Shown here piece by piece: positions 1 through 6,089 of a stretch of DNA of 19,077 nucleotides. Source of the DNA: CAZOJJ01 sp964580105 (GTDB lineage: Bacteria; Bacteroidota; Rhodothermia; Rhodothermales; Rubricoccaceae); the NCBI GenBank assembly GCA_964580105.1, contig CAZOJJ010000052.1:1-19077 (forward strand), in the 5' to 3' direction. The position numbers were made by a program, and so were the translations under genes. The notes beneath the pieces were generated by a model. It was not told the origin of the DNA. It saw nothing but the letters and a program-made list of their open reading frames with translations, and searched no databases. The first letter of the stretch is position 1; each line of letters starts with the position of its first letter.

Positions 1-2
1 TG

Positions 3-65
3 CCGGTGGGCGTGTACGTCGTGCGGGCGGGGAGCCGGTCGGCCATCGTCACCGTCCGGCGGTAG
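3..65 (+). CDS. 3' end of a T9SS-sorted secreted protein (partial)
   Basis: Only the last 20 codons are present, reading PVGVYVVRAGSRSAIVTVRR followed by TAG at 63-65. The Pro-x-Gly-x-Tyr-x-Val-Arg hairpin followed by a short strand ending in basic residues is the standard end of the type IX secretion C-terminal sorting domain. The four complete cargo proteins in this window end the same way (GTYTVRL...VVLVK and GVYHARL...LTVVR). The passenger domain lies upstream of the window, so its function cannot be read. The gene is convergent with the minus-strand run that ends at 68. Confidence 0.75.
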   Translation, partial: PVGVYVVRAGSRSAIVTVRR

Positions 66-67
66 CC

Positions 68-113
68 TCAGTACGCCAGCACCTCGCGGGCGGCGCGGAG
101 CACGTCCTGGTCC
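68..113 (-). repeat. Duplicated 3' tail of the E1 gene (outer copy of a direct repeat)
   Basis: These 46 bases repeat 718-763 in the same orientation with one mismatch (G at 109 against C at 759); 68-108 are identical to 718-758. The 718-763 copy is the true end of the E1 gene and encodes LRAAREVLAY-stop. The outer copy is a stub that lacks the rest of that gene. The two copies are exactly 650 bp apart and bracket the nucleotidyltransferase module, which reads as an insertion scar. Confidence 0.9.
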
Positions 114-114
114 G

Positions 115-552
115 CTACTCCAGCTTTTCAAGGTCGGCGAGATCCTGATGCCGGCCCAACGTGCGCTTGTTGGCTTTCAGCGCCTCCAGCCCGATGACGG
201 GCAGGGTCACCTCCTCCAGTTCCACCTCGACATGATCGGCGTAGGCCGCCTCGAACTCCGCCCCTTCCAGGCTGGTGAGCAGGTCGATGCGCTGAGGCGG
301 GACGCCTAGCTGGACGACCCGATCTGGCGTTGTAAAGTCGGCCGAAACGAGTCCGACAGAACCAAACCCGAACGCGCGAAGTGCGGTGAGCAGCCGTTCC
401 ACATTCTCCGGGGATCGATCCACCCACACGTCGAAATCCTTGGTGTAGCGCGGATGGCCGTGGAAGGCCACGGCATAGCCGCCTACCACCAGGTAGCGAA
501 CCTCATGCGCGTTCAACAACGCGGCAAACTCGCTGAAGTCGGGGCTCAGCAC
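115..552 (-). CDS. Nucleotidyltransferase-fold protein (MNT/AbiEii-like)
   Basis: This is a 145-residue protein with the nucleotidyltransferase superfamily signature: Gly-Gly at 24-25 in YLVVGGYAVAFHG, then Asp39-x-Asp41 in TKDFDVWVD, and a third acidic residue, Asp90, in RIDLLTSL. The C-terminal ANKRTLGRHQDLADLEKL motif is typical of small bacterial members often annotated as DUF6036 or AbiEii-like. Start is GTG at 550-552. It overlaps the upstream small gene by 50 bases in another frame, so the two are probably translationally coupled. The coding sequence is visibly less GC-rich than its neighbours, and the pair is flanked by a direct repeat, both suggesting acquisition. Family members may act in toxin-antitoxin or phage-defence modules, but this family's substrate is not settled and none is assigned here. 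Confidence 0.85.
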   Translation of the reverse strand: MLSPDFSEFAALLNAHEVRYLVVGGYAVAFHGHPRYTKDFDVWVDRSPENVERLLTALRAFGFGSVGLVSADFTTPDRVVQLGVPPQRIDLLTSLEGAEFEAAYADHVEVELEEVTLPVIGLEALKANKRTLGRHQDLADLEKLE

Positions 553-700
553 CGTAGCGCCACTGGTGATACTCCCGGCGGATCGTCTCGACCATCCGCA
601 GCCGCTCCTCGGGCGGCCGGGAGCGCCAGTACGCCGCGTCGCTCCCCGCCTCGCCCTGGCGAAGCCGGGTCACGACGGAGCGGTCGATGCGGTCCTCCAT
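503..700 (-). CDS. Small conserved partner of the nucleotidyltransferase
   Basis: This is a 65-residue basic protein beginning MEDRIDRSVV, with the core DAAYWRSRPPEERLRMVE and the end RLQRVCRVVERA. From memory, short proteins with this YWRSRPPEERL...RLQRV pattern recur immediately upstream of DUF6036-type nucleotidyltransferases, and here too the genes overlap by 50 bases. The ATG at 698-700 lies 17 bases past the E1 stop codon on the same strand, so the gene may be co-transcribed with E1. No signal peptide or membrane segment is visible. It might be an antitoxin or DNA-binding partner, but no fold is recognisable by eye, so the function is left open. The start is chosen because the upstream frame is only an E1 shadow. 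Confidence 0.8.
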   Translation of the reverse strand: MEDRIDRSVVTRLRQGEAGSDAAYWRSRPPEERLRMVETIRREYHQWRYGAEPRLQRVCRVVERA

Positions 701-717
701 AGGGAGAGCGGATTGGG

Positions 718-763
718 TCAGTACGCCAGCACCTCGCGGGCGGCGCGGAGCACGTCCTCGTCC
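718..763 (-). repeat. Inner copy of the direct repeat, within the E1 3' end
   Basis: This is the genuine E1 C-terminal coding sequence, ending at the TGA at 718-720. It is matched by the stub at 68-113. Identity stops at the inner edge of the module, so the 46-bp pair can be read as left and right junctions of an inserted 650-bp unit. Confidence 0.9.
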
Positions 764-2904
764 TGCGGCAGGGCGATCTTCTCCAGCGGGTCCGCGTACG
801 GCGTCGGGTTGAAGGTCCCGGCGACGCGCTTGACGGGCGCGTCGAGGTGCTCGAAGGTGGCGTCGGCCACCTGCGCGGCGATCTCGGCGCCGAAGCCCAT
901 GAACTCGTAGTCCTCGTAGGCCACGAGCACGCGGTTCGTCTTGCGGACCGATTCGAGGATGGTCTCGGAATCGAGCGGGAGGATCGAGCGGATGTCTACG
1001 ACCTCGACGGAGACGCCCTCGCGCTCCAGCGTCTTGGCCACGTTGAGCGCCTTGTAGACGATGGCGCCCCAGGTGACGATGGTGAGGTCGGCGCCCTCGC
1101 GGGCGAGGCGGGCCTTCCCGAAGGGCACGAGGTAGTCGGCGTGCGGCTCGGGGCTGCGGGCCGGGCCCTGGCGGTAGAGCGCCTTGTGCTCCAGGAAGAG
1201 CACGGGGTCCTGGCTGCGGATGGCCGTCTTGAGGAGGCCCTTCGCGTCGGCCGCGTTGCTGGGGAGCACGATGCGGAAGCCCGGCATGTGGCCGAAGATG
1301 GCCTCGATGTTCTGGCTGTGGCAGAGGCCGCCGTGGATGTAGCCGCCGACGGGCACGCGGATGACCATCGGGCAGGCCCACGTCCCGTTCGAGCGGTAGC
1401 GGAACGAGGAGACCTGGTTGCGGAGCTGCTGCATCCCCGGCCAGATGTAGTCGCCGAACTGGATCTCGACGACGGGCTTGTAGCCGGCCGCGGCCAGCCC
1501 GACGGCCGAGCCGATGATGGAGTGCTCGGCCAGCGGGGAGTTGAAGCAGCGATCGGCGCCGTGCTTGGCCGTGAGCCCGCGCGTGGCCGTGAACACGCCG
1601 CCCTTGCCGCCGCCGACGTCCTCGCCGTAGACGAGCACGCGCTCGTCGCGCGCCATCTCCTCGTCGAGCGCGTGGTTGATGGCGTCCACCATCACGACGA
1701 GGTCGCCTTCGGGGCCGTCCTTCTCGTACTCGTTCTCGTCGGGCCCTTCGTAGTAGACGTGGCTCGTGGCCTCGGTGGGATCGGGCTGCTGCTCGACCTC
1801 CTTGGCGAGGTCGTCGATCTCGCGGGCGACCTCGGCGCGGAGCGCCTCGACCTCGTCGGCCGTCATCACGCCGGCCTCGACGAGGCGGGCGGCGAACTTC
1901 GCGATGGGGTCGCGCTGCTGCATCGCCGCGATGTCGTCGGCCTCGCGGTACTTGGTGTGGTCGTCGGAGGAGGAGTGCGGGAGGAGCCGCTCGACGCCGG
2001 CGAGGAGCGCCACCGGGCCCTTGCCCGCGCGGAGGTGCTCCACGGCCGCCTTGCCGACGGCGAAGACGGTGAAGAAGTCGGTGCCGTCGTAGCGGGCGCG
2101 GGTGAGGCCGGGGTAGCCGCCGAGCATGGGGTAGATCGAGCCGCCGGCGGTCTGCTCGCGGACGGGCACCGAGATGGCGTACCCGTTGTCCTGCACGTGG
2201 AAGAGGCACGGGGCCTGCGCGCGGGCGGCCCAGTTGAGCGCCTCGTGGAAGGCGCCCTGGCTCGTCGCGCCCTCGCCGCCGGAGACGTAGACGACGGCGT
2301 CGGACTCCGGGTCGCGCAGCTCGGCCAGCCCGAAGCCCACGCCCGGCACCCACTGCGCGCCCACCGAGGAAGACGTCGTCATGATGTTGAGCTCGCGGTG
2401 GCCGAAGTGCTCGGGCATCTGGCGCCCCGCGCCGTTGGGGTCGCCCGCCTTGGCGAAGTGCGCCTGGAGCGCGTTCTCGGCCGTGTAGCCGACCGAGAGG
2501 GCGAGGGCGAGGTCACGGTAGTAGAGGCAGAACCAGTCGTAGCCGCCGCGGAGGTGGAAGCCGAGGCCGACTTGGGCCGCCTCGTGGCCGGAGGCGCCGA
2601 TGTGGAAGTAGCCCTTGCCCTGCTTGAGCAGCACGAGCATCTTCTCGTCGAGCTTCCGCGAGGTCATCATCGTGCGGAGCGCGGCCTTGAGCGTCTCCGG
2701 CTCGAAGTCCTCGGGCCCCACGGGCGTCACGTCGAGGTCGCCCTCATAACCGGCGAGGCCGGCCGGGGCGGGCGCGTCGGCGGACGTACCGGCGGGGACC
2801 TGGGCGCCGTCGCCGCCGTCCTCGGGCGCGATGAGCTCGTTGGTGGTGTAGCCGCCCTGCTCGTCGTGCAGGGGGGCGTCGTTCTCCAGGAAGGAATCAG
2901 GCAT
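718..2904 (-). CDS. Fused alpha/beta E1 component of a 2-oxoacid dehydrogenase
   Basis: This 728-residue protein carries both E1 halves. The alpha half (about 65-380) has the thiamine diphosphate motif from GGEGATSQGAFHEALNWA (209-226) to QDN (238-240), and the loop HSSSDDHTKYR (310-320) typical of branched-chain/2-oxoisovalerate E1. The beta half (about 400-728) has YGEDVGGGKGGVF, SPLAEHSIIG and GGYIHGG. The enzyme decarboxylates a 2-oxoacid and passes the acyl group to E2 lipoyl. No E2 or E3 is in the window, so pyruvate versus branched-chain substrate is unresolved. The first 60 residues are acidic, Ala/Pro-rich and probably disordered. I chose ATG 2904 (MPDSFLEND), preceded by GGAG, over a GTG ten codons upstream. 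Fused E1 proteins of about 700 residues are common in Bacteroidota. The 3' end is duplicated at 68-113. Confidence 0.93.
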   Translation of the reverse strand: MPDSFLENDAPLHDEQGGYTTNELIAPEDGGDGAQVPAGTSADAPAPAGLAGYEGDLDVTPVGPEDFEPETLKAALRTMMTSRKLDEKMLVLLKQGKGYFHIGASGHEAAQVGLGFHLRGGYDWFCLYYRDLALALSVGYTAENALQAHFAKAGDPNGAGRQMPEHFGHRELNIMTTSSSVGAQWVPGVGFGLAELRDPESDAVVYVSGGEGATSQGAFHEALNWAARAQAPCLFHVQDNGYAISVPVREQTAGGSIYPMLGGYPGLTRARYDGTDFFTVFAVGKAAVEHLRAGKGPVALLAGVERLLPHSSSDDHTKYREADDIAAMQQRDPIAKFAARLVEAGVMTADEVEALRAEVAREIDDLAKEVEQQPDPTEATSHVYYEGPDENEYEKDGPEGDLVVMVDAINHALDEEMARDERVLVYGEDVGGGKGGVFTATRGLTAKHGADRCFNSPLAEHSIIGSAVGLAAAGYKPVVEIQFGDYIWPGMQQLRNQVSSFRYRSNGTWACPMVIRVPVGGYIHGGLCHSQNIEAIFGHMPGFRIVLPSNAADAKGLLKTAIRSQDPVLFLEHKALYRQGPARSPEPHADYLVPFGKARLAREGADLTIVTWGAIVYKALNVAKTLEREGVSVEVVDIRSILPLDSETILESVRKTNRVLVAYEDYEFMGFGAEIAAQVADATFEHLDAPVKRVAGTFNPTPYADPLEKIALPQDEDVLRAAREVLAY

Positions 2905-2988
2905 CGTCGGGCTCCATCGGGGTCGTGAAGGCACGGCGCACGGCGGGAGAAAAGAGGGGGGGGTGGAAACCCTCGCCGCTGCCCGGTC

Positions 2989-2996
2989 AATATAAC
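2989..2996 (-). promoter_or_regulatory. Candidate -7 box upstream of E1
   Basis: In the very GC-rich divergent interval 2905-3029 the only AT-rich island reads TATATTGA on the minus strand, close to the Bacteroidota -7 consensus TAnnTTTG. It lies about 85 bases before the E1 start. No convincing -33 TTTG is seen. The same island could instead serve the plus-strand gene at 3030 as TATAAC (2991-2996). Confidence 0.3.
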
Positions 2997-3029
2997 CCGC
3001 CCTCGCCCCCCCTCCGCTGCCCGGATCCG

Positions 3030-3215
3030 GTGAAACCGACTGCCTCCCCCAGGAAGCCCCCCTCTCCGCCCCCGTCTTCGGCGGCGCCTTCGAACGGACG
3101 GCTTCGGCGGCTCCTGGCGCGCTTCGGCGTGGCCGGGTTCCTGTTCTTCCTGATCAAAGGGCTGCTGTGGTTGATCGCCCCGGCCGCGCTCGTCGCCCTC
3201 GGCGTGGGGTGCTGA
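3030..3215 (+). CDS. Small single-pass membrane protein
   Basis: This is a 61-residue protein from a GTG start at 3030. The N-terminal 30 residues are Pro/Ser/Lys-rich. A basic stretch (GRLRRLLARFG) follows, then one hydrophobic segment, FGVAGFLFFLIKGLLWLIAP and on to the end. This N-in, C-out pattern suggests a tail-anchored inner-membrane miniprotein. The open frame extends upstream to ATG 2925, but that part crosses the E1 promoter region and reads as low complexity, so the later start is preferred. No family is recognised beyond a resemblance to short FLFFLxKGLxWL proteins of Bacteroidota. It is divergent from E1. Confidence 0.55.
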   Translation: MKPTASPRKPPSPPPSSAAPSNGRLRRLLARFGVAGFLFFLIKGLLWLIAPAALVALGVGC

Positions 3216-3241
3216 TCGCCCGCGGCCCGGCGGCGCTCCAT

Positions 3242-3285
3242 TTTCGCCGTCGGCCTGCACGCATTTCGCCGTCGGCTTGCACGCA
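3242..3285 (+). repeat. 22-bp tandem duplication upstream of the first secreted cassette
   Basis: Two adjacent copies of TTTCGCCGTCGGCYTGCACG+CA (3242-3263 and 3264-3285) differ at one base (C3255 versus T3277). They occupy the non-coding interval 3216-3339, about 55 bases before the ATG at 3340. This interval holds no other gene. The repeat could be a duplicated operator or simply a slippage product. Confidence 0.8.
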
Positions 3286-3339
3286 GGACGTTCCGGTACG
3301 ACCTTTTCCGGCGTTCCTCCCCGTCCGAACGCGATCCCC

Positions 3340-3915
3340 ATGCCCTCCTCCCTTTCGCTACGGCGGACGCTGCTGCCGGCCCTCCTCGCCGCCGCCCTCG
3401 CCGCCCCCACCGCCTTCGCGCAGCAGGCCTCGGGCGACCAGGTCATCCGATCCTGGATTGATGAGGTCAAGCTCGACGACGGCTCGGTCACGACCTGGAC
3501 CGTCACCCTCACCTACAACGCCACGACCGGCGAGTACGCCCGCACCGCCGTCGATGCGAGCGGCGCCGTCGTCGACCGGCTCGTGACGCCGTATCCCATC
3601 GCCGCCCCCAACGAGGCCGAGATCGAGCGCGCCCGCGCCCTCATCCTCGCCGACCCCGAGCTCCGCGCGCTCTACGAGGCCGCCACGAACCCGGTGCTCT
3701 CCGGCGGCTTCGTGCTCTCCCGCGAGGACGGCCACCCGTGCGGCCCCGGCTCGCGCTGCCTCCAGTTCGACCTCTACGACGTCAACGACGCCGCACGCGA
3801 GGTCAACCGCATCCGCTTCGTCGTGGTCAACCTCCGTGACGACGCGCTCGTCTCGCGGGACTTCAACCCCGCCACCGAGGGCAACCTCACCCGCTTCAAC
3901 CACGACCGCCGCTAA
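3340..3915 (+). CDS. Secreted small protein, N3-domain-like partner (cassette copy 1)
   Basis: This 191-residue protein starts at ATG 3340, chosen because it gives a clean signal peptide (MPSSLSLRRTLLPALLAAAL, cleavage near AFA-QQ, residue 27). Residues 55-112 (TLTYNATTGEY, AVDASGAVVDR, then NEAEIERARALILADPELRAL) resemble the beta-alpha N3 domain of copper amine oxidases, where a strand pair (VVDL..G.V) is followed by P-x(n)-E-x(n)-A...ADP-x-x-R-x-x-L. Residues 118-175 carry GHPCGPGSRCLQFDLYDV with a Cys134/Cys140 pair, probably a disulfide, and a final beta region. It has no catalytic residues and no T9SS tail, so it probably stays in the periplasm or associates with the large protein encoded 28 bases downstream. 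The N3 assignment is inference; the paralogue at 5498 shares the architecture. Confidence 0.7.
   Translation: MPSSLSLRRTLLPALLAAALAAPTAFAQQASGDQVIRSWIDEVKLDDGSVTTWTVTLTYNATTGEYARTAVDASGAVVDRLVTPYPIAAPNEAEIERARALILADPELRALYEAATNPVLSGGFVLSREDGHPCGPGSRCLQFDLYDVNDAAREVNRIRFVVVNLRDDALVSRDFNPATEGNLTRFNHDRR
3686..3821 (+). repeat. Identical block A (136 bp), partner 5847-5982
   Basis: These 136 bases, in the 3' half of the small secreted gene, are identical base for base to 5847-5982 (offset 2161) including third codon positions. Sequence on both sides diverges at once. The block encodes the segment from NPVLSGGFVLSRE to NRIRFV, with the cysteine pair. Confidence 0.92.
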
Positions 3916-3943
3916 CCCGATCACCCACCGCACCTCCCCTGCC

Positions 3944-5344
3944 ATGCGTTTTTCGATCTACGGCCTGATGGCGGCGCTGGGAATCGGGCTCCTCGCCTCG
4001 AATGCCTTCGCCCAGCCCACCTACGAGGCCACCGTCAGCTGCAGCGCCACCCCGACCGGCCACATCGAGTGGCCGGCCGACGACCCCGTCTGGTCGTTCG
4101 ACTTCATCCGCCCCCAGAACAGCTCCGGCAACGACGGCTCCGGCCTCGAGCTCCGCGACGTCTACTACAAGGGCCGCCTCGTCTTCAGCAGGGCGCACGT
4201 TCCCATCGTCAACGTGGAGTACGACGGCTCCGGCTGCTCCTGCTTCCGCGACTGGACCGACCAGGAGGTGGGCTTCGCCGCCACGGGCATCCGAACCGGC
4301 TCCGAGTCCTGCTTCGCCGACGCCACCGCCGGCAGCGTCGTCACCACCTGCGAGCTGCCCGAGGGCGGCGATGCCGGCAGCTTTCGCGGCGTGGCCGCCG
4401 AGGAGTTCGAGGGCCCCGGCGACGTGCGCGAGCTCGTGCTCACGAGCCACATGAGCGCAGGGTGGTACCGCTACCGCATCAAGTGGCACTTCTACTCCGA
4501 CGGCCGCGTCTGGCCCGAGTTCTCCTTCGCCGCTGCCAGTGCCACCTGCACCAGCCAGGCGCATCGCCACCACGTCTACTGGCGGTTCGACTTCGACATC
4601 GACGGGGCCGACGGCGACGTCATCCGCGAGGTGAACCCGACGGCCGGCACCGAGACCGCGCTGACGACGGAGGCCGCCCGCACGTGGGGCAACCCCGCCG
4701 ACGGCATCTACTGGGAGGTGGTCGACACCGCCTCCAGCTTCGGCTTCGAGATCGTGCCCAGCGCGGCCGACCTCGCGCTCCCCGTCGACCCCTTCTCCCG
4801 CCTCGACGCCGCCGTCGCCCGCTACAACCCGACGGAGATCAACGACGGCGCCACCTCGCTCGGCCAGTGCCCGATCTCCCTCGACGGGGGGTACAACGGC
4901 ACGACGCCCATCCTCAACGGCGAGAGCACGGAGAACGAGGACATCGTGTTCTGGTACCGCTCCGGCGCGCTCCACACGGGTGGCAGCCCCTGGGAATGCG
5001 ACATCGTCGGCCCCACGCTCGTCCCCTTCGGCGTGACCAACCCCGGCACGAACAAGCCGGGCACGGATGAGATGCCGGACGGCTACCGGCTGGAGCGTGC
5101 GTACCCGAACCCGTTCAACCCGACGACGACGGTGCGCTTCAAGGTGGCCCAGGCGCAGGAGGTCACCCTCGCACTCTACGACGCCCTCGGCCGCCGCGTG
5201 GCCGAGCTCTTCTCGGGCTACGCCGAGGCGAACCGCTACGCGACGGTGCAGGTGGACGGCTCGGCGCTGCCGAGCGGGACGTACACCGTGCGCCTGGAGG
5301 GGGAGACCGTCCACGGAGCTACCCGGGTCGTCCTCGTCAAGTAA
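3944..5344 (+). CDS. Secreted copper amine oxidase-like catalytic domain with T9SS tail (copy 1)
   Basis: A 466-residue protein with signal peptide (cleavage near AFA-Q, residue 23). Residues 28-365 match the copper amine oxidase C-terminal domain in order: W-x-F...GLELRDVYYKGRLVF (67-81); ELVLTSHMSAGWYRYRIKW (163-181), with Tyr175 at the topaquinone position; FYSDG (183-187); HRH (207-209) before FDFDIDG, at the two-histidine copper site; GIYWEVV and VPSAADL; and DIVFWYRSGALHTGG (333-347), with His344 at the third copper ligand. The usual Asn-Tyr-Asp/Glu around the cofactor tyrosine is Trp-Tyr-Arg, so activity is uncertain. The N2/N3 domains are absent. Residues 382-466 are a T9SS sorting domain starting LERAYPNPFNP. 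Cysteines at 33, 98, 100, 123, 136, 202, 309 and 352 suggest disulfides. It starts 28 bases after the small gene and ends at a strong terminator. Confidence 0.82.
   Translation: MRFSIYGLMAALGIGLLASNAFAQPTYEATVSCSATPTGHIEWPADDPVWSFDFIRPQNSSGNDGSGLELRDVYYKGRLVFSRAHVPIVNVEYDGSGCSCFRDWTDQEVGFAATGIRTGSESCFADATAGSVVTTCELPEGGDAGSFRGVAAEEFEGPGDVRELVLTSHMSAGWYRYRIKWHFYSDGRVWPEFSFAAASATCTSQAHRHHVYWRFDFDIDGADGDVIREVNPTAGTETALTTEAARTWGNPADGIYWEVVDTASSFGFEIVPSAADLALPVDPFSRLDAAVARYNPTEINDGATSLGQCPISLDGGYNGTTPILNGESTENEDIVFWYRSGALHTGGSPWECDIVGPTLVPFGVTNPGTNKPGTDEMPDGYRLERAYPNPFNPTTTVRFKVAQAQEVTLALYDALGRRVAELFSGYAEANRYATVQVDGSALPSGTYTVRLEGETVHGATRVVLVK
4423..4714 (+). repeat. Identical block B (292 bp), partner 6566-6857
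   Basis: This 292-bp stretch is identical to 6566-6857 (offset 2143), with mismatches immediately outside both ends. It encodes about residues 161-257 of the large protein, i.e. the cofactor-tyrosine segment and the HRH copper site. Confidence 0.92.
5089..5319 (+). repeat. Identical block C (231 bp), partner 7460-7690
   Basis: These 231 bp are identical to 7460-7690 (offset 2371) and encode nearly the whole T9SS sorting domain. The next base differs and scattered differences follow. The offset differs from blocks A and B because copy 2 has an extra domain before its tail. Confidence 0.92.
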
Positions 5345-5379
5345 GCGACGCCGATCCATCCGGAGTTCGCTCCGGGATA

Positions 5380-5419
5380 GGTGCCCGGTTCTCTAGTAGA
5401 ACCGGGCACCGTCGTTTTT
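5380..5419 (+). terminator. Rho-independent terminator after cassette copy 1
   Basis: A perfect 13-bp stem (GGTGCCCGGTTCT at 5380-5392 pairing with 5398-5410) encloses a 5-base loop (CTAGT) and is followed by GTCGTTTTT. It lies 35 bases after the stop at 5344 and separates the two secreted cassettes into independent units. Confidence 0.92.
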
Positions 5420-5497
5420 CTCCGGCCGGGGTTTGCCTAAAGTCCTTCGATCTTCCGACTTTATCTCGTTCCTCCCACCGTCTCAGAGGTCCTTCTC

Positions 5498-6064
5498 ATG
5501 CCCCTTACCCGTTTCCTTTCGCGGCTCGCGCTCCCGGGCCTCGCGCTCGGCGCGCTGCTGGCCCTCGCCCCCACGCTCCACGCGCAGAACGCGAGCGAGC
5601 GCGTGCTCCGCTCGTGGACCGACGAAGTCAAGCTCGACGACGGCTCCACCGAGGTGCGCATCGTCACCGACACGTTCAACCCCCAGACGGGGGCCTACAC
5701 CCGCACCGTAACCACCGAGGAGGGCAAGGTCGTCGAGCGGTCGGTACGCGACGGCGCCTTCGTCCGCCCCAGCGAGGAGGAGATCCGGCTGGCCCGTCAG
5801 GCGATCCTGAACCACCCCGAGATCGCGCCCCTGGTCGCCTCGGCTGCGAACCCGGTGCTCTCCGGCGGCTTCGTGCTCTCCCGCGAGGACGGCCACCCGT
5901 GCGGCCCCGGCTCGCGCTGCCTCCAGTTCGACCTCTACGACGTCAACGACGCCGCACGCGAGGTCAACCGCATCCGCTTCGTGATCGTGGACGCCCGCGA
6001 CTTCTCCGTCGTCGACGCCGACTTCGATCCGCGCCACGGCAACGCCACCCGCTTCAACCGCTAA
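5498..6064 (+). CDS. Secreted small protein, N3-domain-like partner (cassette copy 2)
   Basis: A 188-residue paralogue of the 3340-3915 protein. A good AGAGGT ribosome binding site at 5485-5490 lies 7 bases before the ATG. Signal peptide of about 29 residues (cleavage near LHA-QN). Both copies begin the mature part with VxRSWxDEVKLDDGS. Residues 55-113 (VTDTFNPQTGAYTRTV, GKVVERSV, PSEEEIRLARQAILNHPEI) repeat the N3-like pattern. Residues 118-162 share block A with copy 1 and the Cys135/Cys141 pair. The N-terminal half is substantially diverged from copy 1 at DNA and protein level, so block A stands out. The large gene starts 25 bases downstream, preserving the two-gene order. Confidence 0.72.
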   Translation: MPLTRFLSRLALPGLALGALLALAPTLHAQNASERVLRSWTDEVKLDDGSTEVRIVTDTFNPQTGAYTRTVTTEEGKVVERSVRDGAFVRPSEEEIRLARQAILNHPEIAPLVASAANPVLSGGFVLSREDGHPCGPGSRCLQFDLYDVNDAAREVNRIRFVIVDARDFSVVDADFDPRHGNATRFNR

Positions 6065-6089
6065 CCCACCGCTCCAGCCCCTCTATACC

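Noticed and set aside
68..113. Remnant of a second complete E1 gene (tandem duplication)
   Set aside because: Only 46 bp match and the sequence beyond is the nucleotidyltransferase gene, so a partial duplication tied to an insertion explains it better.
847..2928. 693-codon plus-strand open frame opposite E1
   Set aside because: It mirrors the E1 codons in a GC-rich gene and translates to Val/Leu/Asp/Arg-rich low-complexity sequence with no motif. E1 itself has complete family motifs.
2925..3029. N-terminal extension of the small membrane protein to ATG 2925
   Set aside because: It would cross the divergent promoter interval and adds a Pro/Lys/Gly-rich stretch without conserved features; the GTG at 3030 is a better start.
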